Positions 16,629-22,413 of a DNA stretch of 22,537 nt are shown here, in pieces (within the stretch, counting starts at the first letter, position 1; every line of letters begins with the position of its first letter). Made by a program: the position numbers and the translations under genes. The stretch is taken from assembly GCA_934675465.1 (NCBI GenBank), contig CAKUQM010000028.1, positions 1 through 22,537 on the forward strand. Direction: 5' to 3'. This stretch comes from an uncultured Erysipelotrichaceae bacterium. GTDB lineage: Bacteria > Bacillota_I > Bacilli_A > Erysipelotrichales > Erysipelotrichaceae. Below the pieces are notes generated by a model. That model did not search any database and was not told the DNA's origin. It saw only the letters and a list, made by a program, of their open reading frames with translations.

Positions 16629-17097
16629 CTATTTGTTTTTCTTAAAAGGATCTTCGAATTCTAATTCAAGTTGCTCGGCTATTTTGTCTTCATCTAATTG
16701 GTTTTTTATGTATTCTTGAATTTTTTTACTATTCTTACCTACTGTATCCACATAATAGCCTCGACACCAAAATTCTCTACTTCGATATTTATATTTGATA
16801 TTGCCCCCACTTTTCATATATCATTTGGCTAGACTTGCCTTTTAAATATCCCATAGAACTAGATACTGAATATTTAGGTGGAATCTTTAGTAACATATGG
16901 ATATGATCAGGGCAAGCCTCACCCTCAATAATATTCACATCCTTATAAGAACATAAATCTTTAAATATCTTTATAATTTCAAGTCTTCTTGCATCATAAA
17001 ATACTTTTCTTCTATACTTTGGCGCAAATACAACATGATATCTACAATTCCACTTTGTATGAGATAAAGTATTTAATTCGTCTTTATTATTTGCCAT
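16629..17097 (-). pseudogene. tnpA: IS200/IS605 Y1 transposase tnpA, broken by a +1 frameshift
   Basis: Two overlapping frames together give a normal TnpA of about 155 aa. The first part (from the ATG at 17097) holds HTKWNCRYHVVFAPKYRRKVF and the HUH motif in CPDHIHML. The second, in another frame, holds YRSREFWCRGYYVDTVG and EYIKNQ, where the catalytic tyrosine is expected. The break is at a run of five G (minus strand, 16804-16808): four G would read KWGNIKYKYR straight through. Frame one ends 10 residues after the break without the catalytic tyrosine. It is thus inactive unless the ribosome shifts frame, a reading I consider less likely than a simple homopolymer insertion or sequencing error. 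AAGGAGG precedes the ATG but can be hidden in a leader hairpin. Confidence 0.88.
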
Positions 17098-17190
17098 AAT
17101 TATATTGCCTCCTTATTTATAATTACTTGTAGTTTGCAGACCGCAAAATAATTATAATAAGGGGTTTTATTATGGCAAATAATAATAGGT
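17082..17190 (-). promoter_or_regulatory. tnpA leader inverted repeat covering the ribosome site and start codon
   Basis: The outer arm (about 17145-17188) is nearly complementary to the tnpA start region (about 17082-17124). CCTTATT(T)ATAATTA pairs with TAATTATAATAAGG with one bulge, and TTATTATTTGCCATAAT pairs across the ATG. An inner TTTGC/GCAAA stem lies in the loop. In minus-strand RNA this hides AAGG of the ribosome site and the AUG. Translational hiding by a leader hairpin is established for Salmonella IS200; this would be a longer version. Confidence 0.65.
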
Positions 17191-17222
17191 CATTATCTCT
17201 ACGCTAAAGCTTTTACATCCAC

Positions 17223-17241
17223 CCCCTAGACAATCTAGGGG
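17223..17241. repeat. IS left-end hairpin
   Basis: Perfect 8-bp stem CCCCTAGA/TCTAGGGG with loop CAA. It shares flanking sequence and orientation with the other IS hairpin. On the plus strand it is followed by TTTTATTT. Confidence 0.68.
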
Positions 17242-17251
17242 TTTTATTTGA

Positions 17252-17280
17252 CAAAAAAATAGAGCCTCATATGAAGCTCT
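17252..17280 (-). terminator. Intrinsic terminator downstream of the AlbA-type regulator
   Basis: Minus-strand RNA forms a 20-base self-complementary stem (17261-17280) with one G-U pair, then AUUUUUUU (17253-17260). The pair is a C-A mismatch on the plus strand, so direction is minus. It follows the regulator gene by about 90 bp. Confidence 0.72.
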
Positions 17281-17286
17281 AAATCC

Positions 17287-17358
17287 CTATCTAACAAAAT
17301 TAGTAAATACTCTTTTCTTAGGCTTAACATCAGACTCATTCTTTAGATAAGCAAGCAT
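17287..17358 (-). CDS. 23-aa reading frame after the AlbA regulator, in frame past its TAG
   Basis: An ATG at 17358 opens 23 codons rich in lysine and ending FTNFVR, before the terminator. It lies in the same frame as the upstream regulator, separated only by one TAG and five codons, with no clear ribosome site. It may be a remnant tail of an older gene or a stop-codon-altered end of the regulator. I do not recognise it and am unsure it is expressed. Confidence 0.2.
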   Translation of the reverse strand: MLAYLKNESDVKPKKRVFTNFVR

Positions 17359-17373
17359 TATAGGTAATTGTTT

Positions 17374-18768
17374 CTATTGTTCTACAACCCTCCAATATCC
17401 CGTTTTATTTGAACCAATTCTTTGTATATAGCCATTGTTTTTTAAATCAGATATATATTTTTGTATCATTGATTTCCCAATACCGGTTTTCTTAGCAAGT
17501 GTTGGTTGCGTAGCATTTGGATTATTCCTTATTTCTAACAGGACTTTCTCCATTTGTTCACTCATTATTAAGTTTTTATCTGTTTCTTTATTTGAAATTT
17601 TATTTTCAGGTGTATCCTTTAAAATTGTAAACGGTAACGTAACAACAATCGAATTCTCTCTAAATTCAAAAGCTTCTCTGCCATACATTTCGGTAATCTT
17701 TGGTACTCCTCTGCCCGATCTCTCACTAATATGTAATTGTAAAAATAAATCAGATAACTTACGATTTACAGGAATTGATTCTCCTAGAAAAAAACCTTCA
17801 ACCGTCTGCTCTGGGGCCAATGTTCCTCTTGATAAAATTTCTATTCGATTACTAAATACTGTTATCATCGGAGCATTTCCATCTATCCATTTGTTATGAA
17901 CAAACGCATTAATAACTGCTTCACGATAAGCATCTGCATCAAATAAAGGAACTTCTTTTCTTTCCATGATACGATTACGTTCATCTGATTGAATTAGATT
18001 AATTACATCGCTATATTCAAGAATCTTATCAAGCGCTAGCAGTATGCATGTATTCCCAAATTCCCTTACTGAGAATAGTGGTGAAGCCTTAGTTTCACCT
18101 CTAAATATAGATATACGAATCGGAATATGACAATCATCTGATAACAATTGAGCCATCATGTTATATTTACCATCTTTTGTTCTTAGTCCAAGATTCTTCT
18201 CGAAGGTTTCTTGTCGTAGAGTAATTCCTCTACCAGCATAATAAGTAAACAGCCTTACAAAAGTTAAATCTTGATACTCGGATTCCACTGTTTCAAGCGT
18301 AGGAAGACCATTGTTTAATACATTAAATAATTGTGCTTCTCGTTCTGGATACTTATTAATCTTTTCCTTACTAGAACCAATCCTAATATATCTAATGCCA
18401 TCAAAAGATGTAGGAACTGTTTTAGCTGCAGGAATATCAAGTACCACTAGTCTTTTCCCTAACATTTCAACTTCATGAAACGAGAAAAATAAATCTGGTG
18501 TAAGTGATCTAGCTAGATAATGCTGAAACGGTTCTTTATTATAATCTTTTTGATAATTTACCGTTGTACCAACTATTTCGTGATTTTCATTATTTACTCC
18601 CCATACAAAATAGCCGCACTCTTTCCCTCTAAGTGCTGCTGCATTTGAAATAGCCGAAATGTATTCACCAATCGCATGCGGTTCAAACCAGTTTTCCTTA
18701 AATTCAAACCATTCTTCTTCAGCGTTATATTGTATTAAAGATCGAACTACTGACTCATAATTTTTCAT
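17374..18768 (-). CDS. AlbA_2 (Schlafen-type) / HATPase / winged-helix transcriptional regulator
   Basis: I choose the ATG at 18768 (464 aa, MKNYESVVRS) because GGAGGT lies six bases before it. The longer GTG frame from 18846 merely translates the upstream repeats as VDKPVDKPVDK. Residues about 15-135 match the AlbA_2 domain (EWFEFKENWF, EYISAISNAAALRG, GYFVWGV). About 270-385 match the HATPase_c_4 domain seen in these proteins (YREAVINAFVHN, ITVFSNRIEIL, SGRGVPKI). Residues 404-464 form a winged helix (QPTLAKKTGIGKSMIQKYISDLKNNGYI). Such proteins are common in accessory DNA and usually annotated as transcriptional regulators. The repeats directly upstream suggest it controls its own gene. 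A strong terminator follows. Confidence 0.85.
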   Translation of the reverse strand: MKNYESVVRSLIQYNAEEEWFEFKENWFEPHAIGEYISAISNAAALRGKECGYFVWGVNNENHEIVGTTVNYQKDYNKEPFQHYLARSLTPDLFFSFHEVEMLGKRLVVLDIPAAKTVPTSFDGIRYIRIGSSKEKINKYPEREAQLFNVLNNGLPTLETVESEYQDLTFVRLFTYYAGRGITLRQETFEKNLGLRTKDGKYNMMAQLLSDDCHIPIRISIFRGETKASPLFSVREFGNTCILLALDKILEYSDVINLIQSDERNRIMERKEVPLFDADAYREAVINAFVHNKWIDGNAPMITVFSNRIEILSRGTLAPEQTVEGFFLGESIPVNRKLSDLFLQLHISERSGRGVPKITEMYGREAFEFRENSIVVTLPFTILKDTPENKISNKETDKNLIMSEQMEKVLLEIRNNPNATQPTLAKKTGIGKSMIQKYISDLKNNGYIQRIGSNKTGYWRVVEQ

Positions 18769-18792
18769 GATAAACCTCCAGAAATATCGAAT

Positions 18793-18857
18793 TTTATCTA
18801 CCGGTTTATCTACCGGTTTATCTACCACTACAATACCACATTCCACCGGTAGATAAA
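18793..18857 (-). promoter_or_regulatory. 12-bp repeat array, probable operator of the AlbA-type regulator
   Basis: TTTATCTACCGG occurs twice head to tail (18793-18804, 18805-18816), a third copy is partial (18817-18826), and an exact inverted copy is at 18846-18857. Two inverted units joined would make a 20-bp palindrome, so each unit looks like a half-site. A possible extended -10 (TGGTATTGT on the minus strand, about 18829-18837) lies between the direct and inverted copies. Binding by the downstream winged-helix protein is inference. Confidence 0.65.
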
Positions 18858-18869
18858 AGAAATTCTACT

Positions 18870-18895
18870 AAAATAACAGTCCCATTACAGGGCTG
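18870..18895 (-). terminator. Weak terminator after the GIY-YIG cassette
   Basis: CAGCCC and GGG(A)CTG (18877-18895) form a six-pair stem with one bulge, followed by UUAUUUU on the minus strand. It lies about 20 bp after the 58-aa ORF and before the regulator's operator array. Confidence 0.4.
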
Positions 18896-18913
18896 CAATC
18901 ACGCTTAAAATAA

Positions 18914-19090
18914 TTATCCAATATGAAATATGAGTTTAATGTTTCTTTTAATCAAAAATATAATCACCGCAAATATTGCTACCACACCAAGGCTCTTATA
19001 AGACTCAGCGCATCCTGGACTCATTCCAAACCAACTATCGCCATCTACAATAATTTTTTTACATTTTATACATCTTTTCTCTTTACTCAT
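18914..19090 (-). CDS. 58-aa protein with CxxC motif and one membrane segment
   Basis: An ATG at 19090 opens 58 codons. The N-terminus has CIKC (C7, C10) and a third cysteine at C27 (SPGCAES), with GDSWFG between, resembling a small zinc-knuckle. Residues about 33-46 (LGVVAIFAVIIFLI) form a single hydrophobic segment followed by basic KRNIK, so the protein is probably membrane anchored. GAGG lies about nine bases before the start. The start overlaps the stop of the frameshifted 39-aa ORF, indicating it belongs to the GIY-YIG cassette. I do not recognise the family; function unknown. Confidence 0.6.
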   Translation of the reverse strand: MSKEKRCIKCKKIIVDGDSWFGMSPGCAESYKSLGVVAIFAVIIFLIKRNIKLIFHIG

Positions 19091-19201
19091 TACTCACATC
19101 CTCTGTTTCTATCATATTAATATTTTTTGTTGAATCTACAAGTTGTTTATCGTTACTGATCTTTGATACTACTTCTCCGCAAAACTATGTTTTTCTATCA
19201 T
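19083..19201 (-). pseudogene. 39-aa small ORF broken by a one-base deletion
   Basis: The ATG at 19201 lies one base after the GIY-YIG stop and has GGAG eight bases before it. Its frame ends after ten codons (MIEKHSFAEK). A shift of one base at the TTTT run (about 19188-19191) opens CGEVVSKISNDKQLVDSTKN and continues to a stop that overlaps the next start. The total of 119 bases equals 39 codons plus stop minus one base, so a single lost T explains it. A programmed -1 shift on the T-run is the alternative. A 14-bp direct repeat brackets the region. Family unknown. Confidence 0.45.
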
Positions 19202-19205
19202 ATTA
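19106..19205. repeat. 14-bp direct repeat pair
   Basis: TTTCTATCATATTA occurs at 19106-19119 and 19192-19205, 86 bp apart. One copy contains the GIY-YIG stop and the start of the 39-aa frame; the other contains an in-frame internal ATG of that frame. Confidence 0.7.
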
Positions 19206-19958
19206 TTTAACTCCATCGCTAAACAATACAGGTGAAGCTAATCCCTTCTTTGTGAATCTTGCAGGAATTCTGTATCCAACAAATTTGTCCTTGATTTCCT
19301 TTGGCGCTTCACGGCCAACAAATTCATATCGACCTGATATAGCACGCGAATCATCTTGCCAGTATTCAGGTTCAAACACGTTAATTACTACGCCATGTAA
19401 AACACAAAGGACATACTTATATTTTTCAAGTTTACTTTTTCTGTATTTCCAAGCACTTCTGCATGCCTCATATTCATTATTTCCTCTATCTTCCAATACA
19501 CCGTTTGTGATTTTAATCATCATATAATCAAAATCTGGTTCTTTATATTCTTTTAATGAATATCTTTTCTGAAGTTGTTCTGCATTAGCTATTCCAAAGT
19601 CATTACTATGATGGCCTTTTACTTCGTTAGTTAGACCAGGAAGAGTATCGATCAAGGCAGCTTCAACAGCAAACGCAGTATCTTCGTCCATATTATGTTT
19701 AACAATAATGTGCATTACTTCTAGACCAGCTCTTCTAATATCTTTAATCTGTTGAATCTTATTTGTTGTATCATCATCATCTTCTTCGACATAACTCTCA
19801 CCCTCATAGTCAGCAAGAGCATCGTTTACATGTGCAAATACTCTATTTCCTTTTCCTTTGCCTACATAAAACGTCTGACCATTTCTCGGATCAATCAGCA
19901 TATAAACATAATAATTTAGTTTACTTTTTACATCTTTTGAAAATTTTTTTATTGCCAT
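19203..19958 (-). CDS. LEM-3-like GIY-YIG endonuclease domain protein
   Basis: The product is 251 aa. The GIY-YIG core is at residues 15-115: YYVYML (16-21) stands for GIY, FYVGKGKG (30-37) for YIG, followed by R39 and H43, with metal-binding E99 in AVEAALID and N111 in LTNEVKG. The form YxLiDPrngxxFYVGKG is typical of the LEM-3-like group. An acidic stretch (YVEEDDDD, 56-63) interrupts the core. The C-terminal part (about 145-251; YVLCVLHGVVINVFEPEYW, GRYEFVGREA) is a second domain, possibly EVE/PUA-like, a guess from its pattern. AGGAGG precedes the ATG. It follows the 122-aa gene by 24 bp. Likely cuts or nicks DNA; target unknown. Confidence 0.82.
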   Translation of the reverse strand: MAIKKFSKDVKSKLNYYVYMLIDPRNGQTFYVGKGKGNRVFAHVNDALADYEGESYVEEDDDDTTNKIQQIKDIRRAGLEVMHIIVKHNMDEDTAFAVEAALIDTLPGLTNEVKGHHSNDFGIANAEQLQKRYSLKEYKEPDFDYMMIKITNGVLEDRGNNEYEACRSAWKYRKSKLEKYKYVLCVLHGVVINVFEPEYWQDDSRAISGRYEFVGREAPKEIKDKFVGYRIPARFTKKGLASPVLFSDGVK

Positions 19959-19982
19959 ATTCGCTTTCCTCCTGATGGTTTT

Positions 19983-20351
19983 CTATCCACCAAACTTGTA
20001 TGGATACTGAACATCAACATCATAGTTTGAATAACAGTATTCAACTACATCTTCGAAATTACAACTTCCATTAAAAACATCTTTAACAAAACCTTTATCT
20101 CTCATAAGATTTTCTGCCATACATTCAATTGCAGCATTGGCAATTTCATCATAAACATCTCGAAACTGTTCGTTCTCAGAAAAAGTGCATTCTTTTCCAT
20201 CTAAATATTCTTGTCTAGCTTTAAATAAGTTCTCGTAGTATGCATCATCAGCTGTGGTGTATGATGCGATTTCATTATTTCTAAAAACACTCTCAAGATA
20301 ATCTTTATCATCTTTGTTACATTTAGCAAATTTGGTTATAAATTCATGCAT
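19983..20351 (-). CDS. Acidic 122-aa protein of unknown function
   Basis: ATG at 20351 with AGGAGAG upstream; it starts MHEFITKFAKCNKDD. The protein is strongly acidic (many D and E, with few basic residues after residue 50), mostly predicted helical, with five cysteines and a tyrosine-rich C-terminus (YCYSNYDVDVQYPYKFGG). No membrane segment or signal. I do not recognise it. It sits 12 bp after the WYL regulator and 24 bp before the GIY-YIG gene, so the three form one transcript. A small acidic partner could be an inhibitor or DNA mimic, but nothing in the sequence proves this. Confidence 0.7.
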   Translation of the reverse strand: MHEFITKFAKCNKDDKDYLESVFRNNEIASYTTADDAYYENLFKARQEYLDGKECTFSENEQFRDVYDEIANAAIECMAENLMRDKGFVKDVFNGSCNFEDVVEYCYSNYDVDVQYPYKFGG

Positions 20352-20363
20352 TATTTATCTCTC

Positions 20364-21344
20364 CTATTTATACTTTTTAGCGTTAGCTTTAAGAATATCT
20401 TTAATTCTATTTTTAATGTTTTCTGGTTCAATAACTTCAACATGTTCTATGTATTGAAGTAACCAATACATGGTTGGCGTTGGCACTGACTTTAATGTTA
20501 CTTTGATCCTGTCATTTTCTTCTTCAAAAATTACATCTTTGCCAAACCAATCCACTATCTGATCAACTATGCCTTCATCCGCGTAGAATTTAATAGTTTC
20601 AGGAAACTCCGTTGAATTGAAGTAAGGCATTTGCGTCGATAGCATCTTATAATAAATACCATTTTCATATCCTTCAATAGTTCTTATATCAACTATTGGC
20701 AAATCAGTTATTTCAATATCTGTTATCTTATCAACTCTGTGATATGCAAGATTAGCCCATTTATTAGATCTGCCCATCAAGTAGTATCTTTGATTATGAA
20801 GCAATAACTGATAAGGACTTATTATTTGAGTTGAGGTTTTATGCAGTTTCTTATCAGTACCAAATTTGTTATATGAATATTTAACTTGTTTTTCTTTTTG
20901 AATAGCTTCATCAATTACTTCTATGTTTAAAAACAAATCTTTACTATCAGTTTTGTCTCTCTGCTCTAATGAATAAATGTTCTTAATATGTTTCTTAAAG
21001 AATTTATTAGATAAAGTTGAAATTCTATTTATTAAACTTTTAGATTGTGATGACGAAATATGTTTACTAGCTAATATTGAATCAATTATTAAATGAAGCT
21101 CACTATCATCGATTAATTGATCATTAAAAAATATTCCATCTTTACAAGGCTCTATATCATATCCAGCCTCTCTTAAAAGAGATATGTTTCTTCCGACTGC
21201 TTTTCTTTCAATAGAGATTCCGTAATTCTTTTCTAATAGATTTCTGATCTCTTCTTGAGTCAAAGGATGATTAATATCACTGTACTCTTTTAAGATGTCT
21301 AGAATTCTTAATATTGCTAATCTTTTAGGTTCAAAGCCTTCCAT
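20364..21344 (-). CDS. WYL-domain transcriptional regulator (HTH + WYL + WCX)
   Basis: The product is 326 aa. An N-terminal winged helix-turn-helix spans about 5-65 (LTQEEIRNLLEKNYGISIERKAVGRNISLL region, including RKAVGRN). The WYL domain is at about 140-210 with ISPYQLLLHNQRYYLMGRS and LAYHRVDKI, where YYLMG replaces the usual WYL-type motif. A WCX-like C-terminal part (about 240-326) follows. This architecture binds DNA and senses a ligand, often nucleic acid or nucleotide; such proteins (for example CapW and BrxR) head defence operons. Here it is the first gene of a four- or five-gene cassette with a nuclease, with a promoter and palindrome directly upstream. Ribosome site is weak. Confidence 0.85.
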   Translation of the reverse strand: MEGFEPKRLAILRILDILKEYSDINHPLTQEEIRNLLEKNYGISIERKAVGRNISLLREAGYDIEPCKDGIFFNDQLIDDSELHLIIDSILASKHISSSQSKSLINRISTLSNKFFKKHIKNIYSLEQRDKTDSKDLFLNIEVIDEAIQKEKQVKYSYNKFGTDKKLHKTSTQIISPYQLLLHNQRYYLMGRSNKWANLAYHRVDKITDIEITDLPIVDIRTIEGYENGIYYKMLSTQMPYFNSTEFPETIKFYADEGIVDQIVDWFGKDVIFEEENDRIKVTLKSVPTPTMYWLLQYIEHVEVIEPENIKNRIKDILKANAKKYK

Positions 21345-21354
21345 AACTACCTAC

Positions 21355-21382
21355 ATTATAAAATATTCGGACCTATAAGTCC
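21355..21382 (-). promoter_or_regulatory. WYL gene promoter with overlapping palindrome
   Basis: A perfect TATAAT (minus strand, 21355-21360) lies ten bases before the WYL start codon. GGACCTATAAGTCC (21369-21382) is a 14-bp palindrome with one mismatched pair, located between the -10 and the expected -35. If this -10 is used, the message would begin only a few bases before the ATG. Autorepression by the WYL protein at the palindrome is a natural inference. Confidence 0.45.
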
Positions 21383-21401
21383 TCATTATAGTTGTATCTT
21401 T

Positions 21402-21833
21402 TTAATACATACAACTACTACTATCTGGTTTTTTCGATTTAACATCGGTTATTTCTATATGATAATCGTCGGTTTCATTAAAGCAATAATATCCTTCCCT
21501 ATAAATCATAAAGATTTTATTCGCAATTTTACCAGCTGCATTGTAATTTCTCGCATCTGTAATAAGTGGGTGCATATCATCTCTTTTTTCAATGCTTCTC
21601 CCTACTTGAGATAGAAGAATTATTGCTATATTTAAATCTTTAGCTAGCTTCTTTAATCTTTTAATTATTTCTGCGTATTCTTTGCTTGTTTTTGGAAAAC
21701 AATCTCCGTAATGAATCAATTGAAAATAGTCTATGTATACATACTTAATATTTAGCTCAGAAACACATTTATTAATAATTCTTGCAGCATAATATTCATC
21801 TATTGTTTCAATTTCATCCATAATGCTTGTCAC
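21402..21833 (-). pseudogene. DnaB-like helicase C-terminal fragment (no Walker A)
   Basis: The 143 residues match the second half of the DnaB RecA-type domain: Walker B KYVYIDYFQLI (30-40), the helix KRLKKLAKDLNIAIILLSQVGRSIEKR, then TDARNYNAAGKIANKIFMIYREGYY, which parallels SDLRESGxIEqDADvVxFLYRdeyY. The P-loop and whole N-terminal region are missing, and the end is shortened after VKSKKPDS. The first codon available is GTG at 21833 without a good ribosome site; an ATG four codons on is no better. It is in the same frame as the 61-aa ORF upstream, across one TGA. Most likely a remnant of a phage or plasmid helicase or loader; a stand-alone ATPase-like protein is less likely. Confidence 0.65.
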
Positions 21834-21839
21834 ATATAT

Positions 21840-22025
21840 TCAGTGCTCAGGTGATTCTTCATACGGATCATATCCCATAAACCTGTCGTTTATTTCATTT
21901 GGATTAGTTTCTTCCCATTTACAGTTTTTAAACTCATAAGCATTTTTAACAAGAAACTGTATAAATTCATCAATATACTCACCCTTCATAAGTCTATTTT
22001 TATTTATTAAAAAATATCCAAACAT
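21840..22025 (-). CDS. 61-aa protein of unknown function
   Basis: ATG at 22025 has a very strong AGAGGAGG site six to seven bases away, so it is probably translated. It starts MFGYFLINKNRLMKGEYIDE and ends GYDPYEESPEH; acidic C-terminal half, no membrane segment. Not recognised. In frame with the DnaB-like fragment across its TGA, so it may be the preserved 5' part of a gene that lost its middle, although its own sequence does not look like DnaB. Confidence 0.5.
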   Translation of the reverse strand: MFGYFLINKNRLMKGEYIDEFIQFLVKNAYEFKNCKWEETNPNEINDRFMGYDPYEESPEH

Positions 22026-22037
22026 ACGGTACCTCCT

Positions 22038-22370
22038 CTAGATATTTTCTAACATTTCAATTACCAACTTATGTATATCACCTTTATAATATTCAGCTTT
22101 AGTGACGCCTCTACGTTTTAAACAAATTTTTAAATCTTTGTTTGCAAACCAAGAATAATACTTTTCGCTTTCTAGAGTGTTTTCCTTTTCTAATGAACTA
22201 AAAGCGTATTGAGACCTATACTCTCTATCGCCATTTTTTATGTAATATCCAATTAACAATTGATAAAATTTCCATTTAGCTTCTTCTTCTAATCTTTTTT
22301 GTTCGTTTTCTTTATGAATCTTTTCTTGTAGTTTTAATTCTTCTTCAGTGTCAAATGGACGTTGTAATAT
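22038..22370 (-). CDS. Unknown protein, up to about 110 aa, start uncertain
   Basis: The frame is open from the stop at 22038 up to a TAA at 22371. The shortest form would start at TTG 22259 (73 aa), but the open region upstream reads as good protein (QRPFDTEEELKLQEKIHKEN, then EEEAKWKFYQLLIGYYIKNG), a charged, coiled-coil-like helix, and has no ATG. GGGAGGG and an ATG lie just before it (22378-22380) in the adjacent frame, so a one-base loss near 22371 could have cut off the original start. The C-terminal part (WFANKDLKICLKRRGVTKAEYY) is basic. Family not recognised. Confidence 0.45.
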   Translation of the reverse strand: MLQRPFDTEEELKLQEKIHKENEQKRLEEEAKWKFYQLLIGYYIKNGDREYRSQYAFSSLEKENTLESEKYYSWFANKDLKICLKRRGVTKAEYYKGDIHKLVIEMLENI

Positions 22371-22413
22371 TTAAAATCATTCCCTCCCAACACCTAAATA
22401 GTAACATTAGTTA

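Larger units (their letters stand above)
16529..17247 (-). mobile_element. IS200-type insertion sequence (about 720 bp, tnpA only)
   Basis: A single Y1 transposase gene is flanked by two subterminal hairpins in the same orientation, the hallmark of IS200/IS605 elements, which lack terminal inverted repeats. The right-end hairpin is 16541-16559 (arms CCACCAGC/GCTGGTGG, loop CTA). The left-end hairpin is 17223-17241 (arms CCCCTAGA/TCTAGGGG, loop CAA). Read on the minus strand both have TAAAACC before and GGTGGAT within or after the stem. The boundaries are estimates from TCAA motifs at both ends (16529-16533 and 17248-17251). No tnpB or accessory RNA gene is present. The length fits IS200. The element abuts the U-tract of the neighbouring terminator. 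Confidence 0.75.

Noticed and set aside
16629..17097. Programmed frameshifting of tnpA
   Set aside because: G5 is not a typical slippery heptamer in context and Y1 tnpA genes of this family are normally one frame; a simple insertion is more economical, though not excluded.
17172..17207. Real 11-aa plus-strand peptide gene with AAGGGG upstream
   Set aside because: Its codons mirror the tnpA start and it sits in the outer arm of the leader hairpin; better explained as an inverted copy of the tnpA 5' end.
16529..17250. IS605 or IS607 element with tnpB and an omega-like RNA
   Set aside because: No TnpB coding sequence or remnant is visible beside tnpA; the size fits a tnpA-only IS200 element.
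18793..18857. Short CRISPR-like array or true protein N-terminus VDKPVDKPVDK
   Set aside because: Units are 12 bp with no spacers and include an inverted copy; the ATG at 18768 has the good ribosome site. Read as an operator.
18923..19120. Plus-strand 65-codon frame
   Set aside because: It lies opposite the 58-aa CxxC/membrane ORF, which has start/stop coupling to the cassette; the plus frame has no comparable support.
21402..21833. Functional replicative DnaB helicase
   Set aside because: No Walker A or N-terminal domain in any frame upstream and no good start site.
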